Source of the DNA: Ephydatia muelleri
Taxonomy: Eukaryota; Porifera; Demospongiae; Spongillida; Spongillidae
Assembly: GCA_013339895.1 (NCBI GenBank)
Contig: JABACO010000001.1
Span: forward strand, 20,378,171-20,442,170
Length of the DNA: 64,000 nucleotides
Reading direction: 5' to 3'
A program made the position numbers and the translations under genes. Shown in pieces: positions 35,201-46,280 of the stretch (position 1 is its first letter; each line of letters opens with the position of its first letter). The notes below the pieces were generated by a model. It was not told where the DNA came from. It saw only the letters and a list, made by a program, of their open reading frames with translations, and searched no databases.

Positions 35201-36314
35201 CGGATCCGGTGTTAAATAAATATTCATCTTGTTACACCTACCAGTTCAATAACTTGCTTGTTAAGCCCTTTCCATGTAAACCGTTCTCTGATTCTCTTGA
35301 TTGTTATCTTGATGCCCAGATGACCAGAAGTGGGGTAAGAATGACAGGCATGTAGGATCTTTTCTTTCTCTGATGCATCACAAATCAACCTTGTAGCCTA
35401 TGTTTTGAGGTAAAAAAGTGTTGTTTTGCAATTTAAAATGCTGAATACAACCAATCATCTGCACAATACATATATGTACATGAATTTACACTACTACACT
35501 ATAGATTACTTAAAGAGCAATTAGAAGAATGTCATGTTAGTGCATACTTAGGTAGTGGGCACTCCATGATACAGTAAGAACCATCCCTTGATCAAGAAAG
35601 CAATCCTCCGCGTGGCCTTGAAATGAATTACACAATGGAATGCAGTGCAGACCAAGCTATAAGAGCATGCTATTAAAAATACATGTCACTAGGATGGCAG
35701 AGATCAAGGGATAGTTTTTGCCATATCACTATAAGTATGCGTTACAAACACAAAGAAACGCACATCATGCAATTGCAAGGTATTAGGTTAAACATTGAAG
35801 TAAGCAGCGAGATGAAGCATATTTCAAACTACACAAACTTGCCGCCTTTTGATCGTTAGGATGTCGGACATCAACGGATAGTATCACGGTGTGCCCAGTA
35901 CGTAAGTATGCTCTCACCTAACATGCTTCCAATCCCTCTTTACATATATCAGCGAGCAAACCAACGCGGGCATCGATGGCTATATTCCAAGAGCTCTTAA
36001 GAAGGGGTGCCATTAAACTAAAGGACAACCCAACTTTTTTTCTCGCACTATAAAGGTACGAAATTAACGAAAGCAATTTTGTGCCGTTTATCCTCCCATA
36101 AAGTTCATGGAGGACTACAGACTTTGGCTACCTCATTCGTTCCTTTTGTCTTCTTTTTCAAGCGCACTTCACCATTCACTAAAACCAACTTTTCCGCTTT
36201 TCTTCTTATGGACCTCTTTTTGTTCAACGTACATCCTTCTGGGTATGTCCCATTAAATTTATAGCCATACGCTTGCTCAAGCAGATCATCATCTGACTCT
36301 GACTCGCTAGACAT
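29209..36314 (-). CDS. Ginger-like integrase/transposase, exons interrupted by a nested transposon
   Basis: Start MSSESESDDDLLEQAYGYKF at 36314-36105, then CTLNKKRSIRRKAEK. The HHCC zinc domain is split: HACHSYPTSGHLGIKITIKR on 35396-35248, and SSCEVCQRNSAQQ near 30230. The nested TTAA element lies in the intron between them. Integrase core: WYHVAIDFIGPI (first Asp, about 30130), LTLSDYFSKWVEA (about 29890), LTTDDGSEFKNKL (second Asp, about 29550) and SNGLDERFNQTLQ (catalytic Glu, about 29390). The D, D, E triad is intact and several exon borders have GT/AG signals. It would cut and join element ends in the nucleus. Downstream domains are damaged, so activity is doubtful. Confidence 0.7.
30298..35211 (+). 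mobile_element. 4.9-kb DNA transposon with TTAA target duplication, nested in the Ginger-like element
   Basis: TTAA lies at 30294-30297 and 35212-35215. The inner ends are inverted: CACCGGGTCCATGAAAATTG at the left, and the right end reads inward CACCGGATCCGTGAAAATTG, continuing into AATAC and later TTTTTTGTCGAAC on both sides. A single long + strand gene fills the interior. TTAA insertion is used by piggyBac, Kolobok and some Sola elements. The protein has neither the usual piggyBac signature nor a THAP finger, so I leave the superfamily open. Confidence 0.85.
30729..34723 (+). CDS. Putative transposase with N-terminal Cys cluster, C2H2 finger and SAP domain
   Basis: The first frame (30729-31154) starts with a Cys-rich segment, KPVCDRCDARTNCVSCCMC, then RGRPRK, an AT-hook-like tract. 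The main frame (31142-34723) is open for 1193 codons. A good donor (gtaagg at 31048) and acceptor (gtgtag ending 31154) would join them in phase, removing 107 nt; a frameshift is the alternative. In the main frame: a long acidic stretch near residues 560-690; VQSDNAKNLAGK near residue 742 and HNEAQSGKDVCD near residue 777, which look like two acidic active-site blocks of an RNase H-fold transposase; C2H2 CTVCLYHFKSQVLLEGH near 961; and a SAP-type DNA-binding motif (LSTWKKPELEAYLHHFQL) at the C terminus. It is nearly intact, so a recent insertion. The exact family is not known to me. Confidence 0.7.
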
Positions 36315-36639
36315 GTTAACGATTTACCACGATGGCACTTGACGCTTAGGTAGGACCAAAAAATGACACGTGGGACCAAATTACGCGCTATATTCGGTCC
36401 GCCCGGACAATTTTTGTTTGCTCATTTTGGTCCGGCCGGACCAAAATTAGACGCGGACCAAAATAATCGTGACATAATTCTCTACGCTGTGCTGCACCAT
36501 AGACACCTTTTCAAACCGTATACACCACTTCAATCACCGAAGAGATAGTGTAACCATGGTTGAAAAGAATGATATCAGGGCATTTATAGTGAAGCAGCAA
36601 CAATCCTGACGCGGCTCGGGTTTAGGAACGACGTACTGT

Positions 36640-36740
36640 AATCAAATAGCCCTATAACATTGTTGGGTATATATAAGGCAGATGTACAACGAGTTTACCC
36701 ATGATCTCCAGCCTCTGGAGCGGCCGAAAATTGTGTTCCC
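36640..36740 (+). pseudogene. Unknown GC-rich module, scrap
   Basis: Only YNEFTHDLQPLERPKIVFPV and a few upstream codons remain, joined directly to unrelated DNA. It matches the start of the module at 44213 and 62471. Confidence 0.5.
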
Positions 36741-36969
36741 TGTCAGAGGCATAAATGACTCCCCCGGTCATTTATGCCTAAGGTGTAAATGACTCCTACT
36801 AGGCATATAACGTGAATTCCATAAGCCACGTGTAGTTGTCGAAGTGAGAAAGCTCGCTCGCATGGACCAGGATGAATTCAGTGTTGTCGAGGATTACCTG
36901 CGTATGAATCAATATCCTAAGGGCATTTCAAAGGCAGATAAGGCCAATCTAAAGCGCAAATAATTTACC

Positions 36970-37824
36970 TAAATATGCTGTTTTTAGTGCTGAAATGTTA
37001 TGACGTAATGGTGGCGTGCTTCTTTGTGTTTATAATTCGCCAAACTATGTAACTTTCATTGTATGGAATAAGGGAATATATGTGGTGGCAGCTGCTGGAA
37101 ATGAGGGAAAAGACGCATGCTTCTACTCTCCCGCAAGTGCACCTTCGAGGTATTGAGAACATTCCAATGAAAGCTCTTTGATTTATAAACAAAATTCGTA
37201 TATATTTAGCATCACTGTAATGGCCAGTGGTTCTGACGATACATTTGCCTCGTTTAGCAACTACGGCTCGTGTGCTCACATCATTGCTCCAGTAAGCTTT
37301 TTCGTTTCCTGTTGACATGGCAATGTATGCCTTTGCTTCATATATGCAGGGGGTGGATGTTACGACTATAGGCGATGTTTTTGACAGTGGTAAGTCTAAT
37401 TTGCTAACACGGTTTCCTATGTATGACGGCCGTCGAATTTAAATGTACCTGCATGTACCATGTAGGAACATCGTATTCCTCCCCGATTGTGGAAAGCAAA
37501 TATTATCATGCATGTATGCGCATGTGTTAATTCTGTCTTTTATATACATACTAAAACTGATTCACTTATACAAAAACTCTCCTAATTCGTGTTGATGTAT
37601 GCAGGCCGGTATCATAGCCAAGCATCTTGGACCACTATCTGCCGATCAGATCCCGACTCCTGCTGAAATGAAGAACTATCTAATTTCGTACGTCCCGTCA
37701 GCCCGCTGTATAGGTTACACTACTTTCATTGTCTTTCAACAGAACATCGTCAACTCAAAAGATCACAAATATACCATCCAAATCTACACCTAACAACCTG
37801 GTGTATTACCCTTGTTCTGCTTGA
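36970..37824 (+). pseudogene. Subtilase copy 6, exons 12 to 17 only
   Basis: Exon 12 starts at 37073 (GIYVVAAAGNEGKDACFY), then 37210-37291, 37350-37389, 37466-37491 (GTSYSSPIV with the catalytic serine), 37605-37687 and 37743-37824, ending TGA. Most splice sites are kept, but the donor after exon 15 is changed from GTAAGC to GAAAGC, which should block splicing. No propeptide, Asp or His exon is present upstream; the DNA before it is the scrap of the unknown module and the Ginger junction. Hence a 3' partial copy. Confidence 0.8.
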
Positions 37825-38007
37825 TTCTCTACACGGTGCTGCACCAAGGACACCTTGTAACGAACTGAGCAGCTAATAGCATGCAGACATATTTGTAGTC
37901 ATAGACATGTAGCAGATGTACTGTTATAGGCTTAGCTGAACAATGCGGTTTGCAAGAGTATAGTGACCTTGATGGCTTTCTAATCAAGAGAAAATTTAAT
38001 AGTAAAA

Positions 38008-38241
38008 ATGCTCTCACACCATGATACAACACTCCAATGGATAGTGAACCAGAAACCTGGGGAACTAGTTTTAATCTCATCACAAACACGAATTATAAAA
38101 AGTGTTCATGTCTATGGAATCCACTATTTTGACTCCTGGAACCAAACCATTCAACACAAACCCCACATTTTTAATGCTAAATGTATTTCAGCTGATAGAG
38201 CTGAACAAATTTCCAGGGAAACTAAGGTTTATCTTATTTAG
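38008..38241 (+). CDS. Conserved HHD-type ORF, copy 2 (unknown)
   Basis: A 77-codon ORF begins MLSHHDTTLQWIVNQKPGEL and continues ISSQTRIIKSVHVYGIHYFD and FNAKCISADRAEQI. It lies 184 bp after the stop of subtilase copy 6. It has a slightly longer readable C terminus than the copy at 4527-4712, and the shared SADRAE tail is also seen at 51813-52010. Function unknown. Confidence 0.4.
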   Translation: MLSHHDTTLQWIVNQKPGELVLISSQTRIIKSVHVYGIHYFDSWNQTIQHKPHIFNAKCISADRAEQISRETKVYLI

Positions 38242-38500
38242 ATACTTAGTAATATTCAAATTTAGTATTTTTCAATACAAAATCAACGCATTACACTTGA
38301 ATATCATTTATAAACAAAATGAGAGAAAAAATATGTTATTTAGCATCAAGTAATTTTCTGAATAGAATGAACTCCAAACAATTGCAGAATATGCAGACTT
38401 GTAACTTTTACAACTTAGGTGACTGGCAGTGAGTAAAGGTTACTTTCAAAATGATGTACAACATGCATGCACAAATGTGCGGAACGAAAAAATAACGACA

Positions 38501-39780
38501 CTACTTTGCAATTTTCATTATTCCATCTTTCTGGTAAACGATAACATAACGAGGCAAGATGGAAGCCTCATCATAGATCACTATCTCAGGGTAGTTAAGA
38601 GCACTTCCAGGCTGCCCATAAACACTGTCGTAACCCTGTGGGGGTGCAACGAAATGGGTTTGATTCATTTGAACTACATGCTTCTTCCCAGGGAGGACAT
38701 CACAGAGGAGCATGGCTCTGTGGGTGTGGATCCCTTGTGTGTAGTCGTGACACTTGGAGGAGTGAGGAGCTAGGTAGAAGCCATGACCAAATCTCTTGAA
38801 GGTAATGTTTGACCCAATGCGTGACTTTTGGAAGCCATTTCTACATATCCCGCAAATGCCGCAGTCACTGCATTGGCACAGGTCCTCACTTGTAATTATG
38901 TCACAGCTTATAATGGTACCATGGTAGTGCTGTTCCACAGCTGTGGGAGAGTGTTTGTTTGCCAAGGATGCCCTACGATCCTCCCACATCTCAGTTAGCA
39001 CTCCAGGACAGAAAATATTCAAGATAAAGTCCACCTTTGGACATTCCCCTTTAACCCAATCGTTATAAAATTTTGAAGTGATAACCTGGCACTCTGATGA
39101 GTCTGCTTCAAGTACTCTGCAACCAACGAAAGTCTCAGTGTCAGCTGGGCCCATGACAGGGTTTGCCATCATGTAACCTGCACTGTCATGATGGGATGGA
39201 ACTGTATGTGTGCAGAGGATGTGGAGACATTGTAACATTATGAAAATGAGAAAATAGCACCTTCAACTGTCATGCCTCTTTGATCCTCCAGACAGTGATG
39301 CATTCTATTTGTGGCTGGATATTTGAGCAAAGTACACACTGGCAGTGGCTGATCAGAAGACGCCTCGGCAGTTCCGGTAGGAAATGGAAAGGCTGAACCG
39401 AAAAACAATTACAAGTCATACTGTATGCCCAACAAATTTCATGCGTTGTGATGTACATTGAATACAAATAAAAAAGCACGTGCAAGGTAATGATGCCGTC
39501 ATGCAAATGAAGGCATGCATGCGCAAAACGTTACTTCCATCGTACAGGGAGTCTGAAACCATGAGCACAAAAGGTCAATTCGGATGGCAGACTGCTGCTG
39601 GTATTGCCACTCATCAATACTTTGTCCTTGGGCGGGGTTTCCACCACCAACTACGTTTCGGTGCGTTCCAGGGGCGCCATATCCCCAGACGACGTACCGT
39701 AATGACACAGGCCACGGGGAAGTCGGAGCTGAGGCACCCCCCTCCTCGCATCCATTTGAGGCACGTTCATCTTTTGACAC
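38501..39780 (-). CDS. PARP-like ADP-ribosyltransferase, intact copy B (3 exons)
   Basis: Reverse-strand exons 39780-39546, 39392-39261 and 39201-38501 join in phase to 1068 nt (355 aa and stop). Residues 1-122 are an N-terminal region with no domain I can name (ends LCSWFQTP, then LPVCTLLKYPATNRMHHC). Residues 145-355 are a PARP-fold domain with His216 (QHYHGT), Tyr265 (GHGFYLAPHSSK) and Glu328 (YPEIVIYD), the H-Y-E triad compatible with ADP-ribose transfer, plus DSVYGQPG before the last strand. A Cys-dense insert between His and Tyr (222, 231, 233, 236, 239, 242) could bind zinc. It is a relative of the catalytic part of the SH2 gene but lacks SH2. It has two damaged near-identical copies in the window, 1-1028 and 49625-50886. 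The N-terminal splice sites are less certain than the catalytic exon. Confidence 0.75.
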
Positions 39781-40345
39781 GCTCTAATACAATAGCAGTT
39801 GCTCTAGCTAGCACGTGCACGAGAGGTCAGTCAAATAATCATCTTTGATAATTTGTTAACAGCCCGCAGATAAGGTGGCCCTTTCATGTATACATGTACA
39901 TGTAGCATTGGCGACGGAATAGGGAGAGGGGGGACCCACGGGGGAGACCCCATATGCTTATAATTATTCATAGTTTGGCCACCAAATCGTTGGGAGCACA
40001 ACTCTTCACTCCCCTCGGTCACCCCACTTTATTTGAAACCATCGTTTTAAAAAATGATTTTTATTTCTTTGTATTATTTCACATGCCATAACCGTGTGAT
40101 GTCTAGGAGCGCGGGGTCATTGCGTGTGGGTCGTTTACTATACATGTATTTGACCGACTCGCTTCCGCATGTACCGCGGGTATTGGAATGCAAGATGCCC
40201 TATACTAGTTCACGTTTCCTGCCCTACATGTAGGTCGAAGAAATGCCCAGCGATTCAATTGTAATTCACGCTGTTGGAAGTATCAAGGTGCTAGAATGTA
40301 CCGTGTAGTTTGCTCATTGTTTTATTCGTTTGAAATAAACGGTAA

Positions 40346-42905
40346 TACGTTAAAGTAACACAACAACTAGGCAATCTCGAGTTGTAGTTGGTTTCTGTAT
40401 TTCTCATCATGGCGATGGTCGGGTAAATATGCCGGTGTAAGTAATCTGAAGTAATCGCAAGCGATACAGCTCTACATGGATCTCCCTCGATCATTTGGGG
40501 GGGGGATACTCGATTCAGTTCCTCAACTACTACCTCAACGACTAAAAGTGACTCAGGAACCTTGAGAAGTAGGGAAAAGAGTGTTCTACGGTATCAGACA
40601 CTTACCTTGATGATCTGGCTAACATAATCCAAGTGCGCATGTACCACAACTATCACATATCCTGAGAAAAATGTACAAAGGTCTTGAAAAAACCCTAGTT
40701 TGTACAGGTGTCTATGGACGTGTTATTGTAGAGGCATGGAACAGACAGATAGACCCTCGAATTCTTTGTTTCATCAATAAAGCATAGTTTATTATTAACG
40801 TCTTGCTTGGCATTTTGATTTCTGTCATTTTCTGAATAGAAATAGACATTTTTCAATGGGCGCGTGAACGGTGAAATAACGGATTGCGTCAGCAATGCGT
40901 CATCAAAGTCGGAAATTTCTGGCAATGCGCAAGGACACAAAACAAAGAGTTGCATGCACAGACACATAAACACAAGTACCAGCAATGGAAAGAACACAAA
41001 AGCAAAAAATGATATGGTGCATGTGAGAGTACTTTTTAGTAATAAATGTACATGTCTATATGTAGAACATGTTCTATATATCTTTTTAAATACCTTCACG
41101 TGCACCTATTGCTACATGTACTGTTGATTGGCCACATAATCAAATCTCATTCTTTATATCTATGTTGCAGAATGATATGCTTATTTACAGCCGGATAGTA
41201 AATTGTTCAAATTAGAAGGTTTCAGTTAAGTTTCGAATGTTTCAATTACTCACACAGTTGAAATGGCGCAATTAATGAGAAATAAGAAAATGAATCATAT
41301 TTAATACACACTATCAAGTACATGTATTAAAATAAACAGCATACACACACAGGCTAAACGAAAACAACGCCGGAAGCACGAGTCTCATTGATTGAAGCCA
41401 CAGGAATGCGAATAATGACTCACCGTTTTGAAGCACAGAGGAGTGACCAAGTTCTATGAAGTACTGATGTTGTCTCAATCACAATAGAGATTTAAAAAAA
41501 GAATGAATGAATCACTAAAAAGCAAAATATGACAAGATACAAGTTCAGACAATATCTGGACAAATTCATCCCTACTAACCTGTAAAAATAAATATGATAA
41601 AACAGTTAAAATATTGCCTCATCTGACATAGCTGGTCTGCTTGGCTTCCATAACAGGTAATGCATGTATGTGACAGGTTTTTAACGTATCACTCACTGCT
41701 TTATACAATTAGCCAGATACAGCTTTGTTAGTACATGCATGTCACATGCATACGTATCTAGTACAACCATTGAGGTGAAACTTATGCATATGAGGTTGAA
41801 GGTTGCATCATCTGTTATTTGCTACTTGCCAAAAAAATAATGAAAAGAATACTTAATGGTAGGCCTGCAAATGGTAGAATGACTCACCACAACACAATTG
41901 CTTAATATCAGCTTGGAGGTCAGCTACGCCCACTCCATGTACAGACTGTACCAGTATACATACATGCATGTTTATGCGTGTGTATAAAAAGTACATTCCA
42001 AAGTTATTGAATAGTTATTCATTATACTACATGCATAGTCAGCGACTTTCGTTCACATCGCTCGACTCGACAGCGGAGCTGCATTGATGCGGGCAGAGAT
42101 CATAATATAGAGCTCTGATGCGGGCATGATATGGTACATGTACAGTACAGTCAAGTGTATTTGCACGATGGACTGTGATTAGTAAGTAATTCACGCATTG
42201 ATTTCATAATGACCTAAATTTCGGTCTTTGTTCTTCCCGGGCCATCAATTATAAGGACTCTGCTTGAATGACAAGTTTGCATCTACATGGGGGTCCGCAT
42301 TATACGCATGCCATTCTCTAACCCAGGTAGAAAGTCATCTATAGCTATATAGCTCATAGCTCTGGAATAGGTTGGTAATCATGATATCCTGAAACTTAGG
42401 TCTTGAGCCATGCTTAATTAGCTTTTCTCATATCCATGTAGAATGTTTAAAGTACAATGCCATGTTAGTCACTCAGAGAGATGATTTCACTGCATTCTGA
42501 TTAGCTACGGTATAACTACATGTACATGTATAATTCGAACGTGTTCTATTGTGTTGTACTATACTAAAATCATAAAGAGCTCCAATTTCTGACATGTTAA
42601 CTTGTCAATTTGTACGTTTACAAATACATGTGTAATATGGCAAAAACTGATGGAGAGCACGTGTACAGACCGCTACAGACAGACACTCATATAATAGCGT
42701 AGAATAAGGGTCCATCATATGATCACTTAACACTTGAGGTGTTGACCATTAGTTGCATTACACATGTATATATTACAGCTGGATCGCTAAGACTGTAAAG
42801 CGGGGTAGTATTGCTTTGGACTCGTGCGTCAATCATTTGTTATGATACCCCTTGTACCTAAGCCGCGGTGAAGTTAATTCGTATGAATTTAGCAAGGTAT
42901 TCTGA
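40346..42905. other. No gene recognised
   Basis: AT-rich DNA with short unconserved frames. A frame at 41105-40695 (-) has a hydrophobic stretch but no supporting duplicate or splice context, so I do not call it. Confidence 0.4.
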
Positions 42906-42909
42906 ATAG

Positions 42910-43320
42910 CTATAGTGATTTGACCGTGCTATATGGATGCTTAGTTTGTGATATAAGTATTCTGACCACTTTCCACGCACTTGTACGTGCAGCGGTGATG
43001 TAATCCTGAAGGAAACATGGGTCTGGATACGAGACTACGTTCAATGTCTTGGAGAACGACTTGTGGCAATAATCATGCCAAGCCTTATACGCGCACACTC
43101 TTTCCTTCGTTGGATGGATCTCGAAAAGGGACCAGACCGCTGATGTGTTTGTGCTACTACTAAGCCTTCGCCCTTGGGATTGTATTCCCACGATCCGGAT
43201 TAGAAACAGGTTTCGGCAGCTAAGCAAAAGGCAGAGGAATCGATAGAGATGAATTGCACGCTTCGTCGATTGACATCGCGAATCGTAGTGGCAGTCATGT
43301 TCCGTCATAATATTTGACAA
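42910..43320 (-). pseudogene. BED-finger-like transposon remnant, copy 1
   Basis: The frame contains TSAVWSLFEIHPTKERVCAY and then WHDYCHKSFS. The spacing of Trp, Phe, and later Tyr-Cys and His resembles the BED zinc finger at the start of hAT transposases. A matching sequence lies inverted at 56565-56935, where the first finger cysteine pair is better kept (VWCDYCHKSFS). No transposase core is present. Confidence 0.35.
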
Positions 43321-44089
43321 TTCAAAAACACAATTTTAATTACCAGGTTCACCTTTCAGGCCAGGCAGTCAGGTCGGATCCTGTCCTACCGATTGGCAGC
43401 CCTTTTTTACCTACTTGCCACACTAGCTGCAATGTCTTTGCTACATTCAGGTGATCTATTCATATATTAACCACCTTCCATAAAATATGCATCAGAGAGC
43501 AATGCTCATAAATACATGTAAGAACAACACTCATAACTGCATGTACCATTAATATTGTTCCACCGTTCCACAATGGGAAGTTGTGGAATGAAAAGTTTGA
43601 AATAAAAAATAAATAAAAAATCAGTGCATAATGCGTGTTTACTGGACGGCTATACAGTTTGCAACTCGCATATCATATTGCAGGCGCTTCCTGCTTTACT
43701 ATAGCCGGTTTCTCCATGGCAGCTAAAAACACTTGAAAAGCAATTGACATTGCGGAGTTGAGTACTCGTAGTAGCAGCGTGTTCGGCATTTTATATTATC
43801 TCCCATCAACTTCAGCACAGAAATCCTCATTCTACCAACATTAGGAGGGCAGAAGGAGGCGAGTGTCTGGAAGGGAGAGAGATGAGAGGGAGAGAGAAAT
43901 CTACTGTATGATGCAGCAGTGTTTATTGTCTAGATACCAAAGAATGTGTTGTTATTTTATTAGTGCAGTGCCATGTATTCTCACGGATACACTCACATGT
44001 ACCCAAGTGTAAATGAGCCACAGAATATGCCTCTTCAAATATTGATTTTCAAACCACCTGACACGTACACAACTTCAATCACCGAAGAG

Positions 44090-44690
44090 ATAGTGTAACC
44101 AAGGTAGCATAGGATGTGATCGGGGCATTTAGCACAAAACCTTACGCGCCTCGGGTTTAGGAGCGACGTACAGTAATCAAATAGCCCTACCATTGTTAGG
44201 TATAAGGCAGAAGGAGCACGCAATGTACAAAGAGTTTACCCATGACCTCCAGCCTCTGGAGCGGCCGAACATTGTGTTCGCTAATAAGCACGGTGACCCA
44301 CACCTCGTGACAGTCACACACCCATTCCTACAGCCACTGATCCTTAAACTGGCTACTGCAAAACCCAATTGGAGCTGTTAGCTACGAGTAGATTTGCCGC
44401 AGCGTCTTCTGCGAGTTACACACGGTGGGCACATCGGTATGTAGTGATGGAGGGAAATGAAGAGCTGGGTAGGATCGTAAGGACTATAGACGTTCGGGCG
44501 GGAGACGCTCACTCTATGAACCGCGAGTCGGCGGCGTGGTAGTGAGGTTAAAACCAAAGACCTACACAAGGCGTACAAAACTATTATTGCTAACTTCTCA
44601 CCTCGGACGATGAGTGAACAGTTACAAGCAGCGCGCGAGGGTATGGCTACCGTAATCACTGAAGTGATAGTTATACCTTTAGCACTATCA
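44090..44690 (+). pseudogene. Unknown GC-rich module, copy 2
   Basis: The start is MYKEFTHDLQPLERPNIVFA at 44224. A one-base loss after KPNW compared with 62610 creates an early stop. Further on, the readable segments are ATSRFAPASSAS, RWAHRYVVMEGNEELGRI, EVKTKDLHKAYKTIIANFSP and QLQAAREGMATVITEV, in more than one frame. No introns are evident and the codons are GC-richer than in neighbouring genes. The module ends at an inverted repeat, tcactgaagtgatag ... ctatcacttcggtga. I do not know this protein; its intron-poor, GC-rich character would fit a horizontally acquired or viral/phage-type segment (inference only). Confidence 0.5.
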
Positions 44691-44697
44691 CTTCGGT

Positions 44698-45098
44698 GAA
44701 ATCCTAGCCACGAACACTGAGACTTTAATTTGGTGGCATCTCAGATCATGTGCTCATGCACTGTATTTACATGTACCTGCATATAGGTTTTGATTTGATT
44801 AATATTCTTTTCCTACTATTATAAAAATAAAAATAAGAATATGCGATCGTCACAACGCGTCATAAATATGCGGAGTTATACAGATAGTTTCGTGCTAAAT
44901 ATGCTTGTTGTACGCTTGCTATCATCTCCATACACGGCGTTATACACAGTTGTTATCCATCAGTTATACACTAGAGTGTAAGACAGTCTCCTTCCACTAG
45001 TTATCCACTGCTGTATACACCGTGTTTACCGCAAGAGTTAAACACGTGTAAGCAGAATGCATACACGCGGTCGGAAAACATTTAATTGGCACAGTGAC
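44698..45098. mobile_element. About 400-bp insert flanked by a 24-25-bp direct repeat
   Basis: The sequence acctttagcactatcacttc plus ggtga occurs on both sides (about 44673-44697 and 45099-45122), while the other copies of the block carry it once. The insert holds six 9-mers of the type TTAT(A/C)CA(C/T)N within about 100 bp (44939-45050), for example ttatacaca, ttatccatc, ttatacact, ttatccact. No ORF is seen. Confidence 0.5.
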
Positions 45099-46280
45099 CT
45101 TTAGCACTATCACTTCGGTGACTGAATGACTGGAAGATGCCTTACTAGCATTTTCCATTTCTCTCTGCAACACCGCCTTTTGCCCTCCCTAGTTAGTATG
45201 AAAGAGGATTTATGTGCTGAAGTTGATGAGAGATTATGTTTAGAAGGGCACTATATCTGGTCAATGCAAGCATTAGTAAGCCTCCCTGAGAGGTGATGTC
45301 AATGGAAGAGACGTAGGAACTACTGAACAGTAAGACTAGCTGTTCAGTAAGAAAGAGTGGGTGCTTGGGTACGTATACACAATTCATGCCATACAGACGA
45401 ACTGTACACCCACGTAGACCTGCCATGCATGTACCTATACGCATCGTACACCTTAGCACTAACCACTTATTAACCCTCCCTATCCCCCATGCACTATCTC
45501 TAGTCCTCAGGACCATGCCAGATCACATTGGTTCTGTTACCTCCTGTCCACCAGAAAGTTGGACAAGATGGCAGCAGTCCAGTAGCACAGTTTGTAACGT
45601 TGCACCAACCGGAAGGCAATAAATATGGTCTCTCAGAACAGTGACCATGATTTTGGGAGGCTATCACTCATCTCCTACCCTTCCATCGCCACTCATGCTT
45701 CTGATACATAATTACCAACTGGACACATTTAACCGATTAATGCCGAAGTATGTTTAGTCTAAATACGATAGAGCGGTCTAAATTCAAGCCGCTAAATAAA
45801 ACGTGGCGACAGAGGAATTCTAAGAAGCAGGGATGGGATTTAAAAAATATAACTGAAGCCGTGACCATGAAGAACTTCAAATTAGTATAATTTAATCAAA
45901 CTGTCGGGAAGAAATCTTTGGTAACAGTTAACGCATATCGGACAATATGCTGCGACTCTCGGCGTACACAATATGCACAACCCAATGTTGGACTTATTTG
46001 AACACCAAATAGATTCTCACAGTACAAGCTAGGACTGTTCTCAGGTAGTTTGTTTCAATTTAGTGGAGCAGGCTAGTGCATATGAAGTTACAGCTCGTTC
46101 TTGATGTACAGCAGCATATCATCCATTTTCGAAGCCTGGAATTCACTTCACACAAAGAATTATCATACCACATAATTATCACATATCAACACCAATTAAT
46201 AAGTCTTACAGCATTTGCCAAGCATAAGAAGCGAGACCGAACACGCTGCTGTCACAACACTACGAGTGCTTTTCTCCGCA

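Larger units (their letters stand above)
26118..36476 (-). mobile_element. Ginger-like DNA transposon, about 10.4 kb including a nested element
   Basis: The reverse strand encodes, in order, an N-terminal segment (36314-36105), a zinc-binding HHCC domain, a retroviral-type integrase, a proline-rich repeat, a Ulp1-type cysteine protease and a PHD finger. This set is that of Ginger cut-and-paste transposons, whose transposase is related to Gypsy integrases. Both ends carry repeated tttggtcc / ggaccaaa motifs, and the outermost parts (gtcacggctgatttggtcc left, complement gtcacgattattttggtcc right) form an imperfect inverted repeat. No clean target duplication is visible, and host DNA is missing at the junction. 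Without the nested 4.9-kb element it is about 5.4 kb. Confidence 0.75.
43685..46280 (+). repeat. Segmental duplication block R3, copy 1
   Basis: This block (from ctatagccggtttctccatg to the subtilase start) recurs at about 61885-63679 in the same orientation and inverted at about 54010-56260; its right part is also found at about 11700-12560. It contains the unknown GC-rich module and about 1 kb of non-coding DNA ahead of the subtilase gene. This copy alone has an additional 400-bp insert at 44698-45098. Confidence 0.8.

Noticed and set aside
30298-35211. piggyBac assignment based on TTAA alone
   Set aside because: The protein lacks the usual piggyBac layout and size; TTAA is shared by several superfamilies.
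40695-41105. 136-codon reverse ORF with hydrophobic stretch
   Set aside because: No duplicate, splice context or known motif; likely chance.
44939-45050. Bacterial-type replication origin
   Set aside because: The 9-mers resemble DnaA boxes, but the window is plainly eukaryotic with no dnaA or repA gene; kept only as a finding about repeats.
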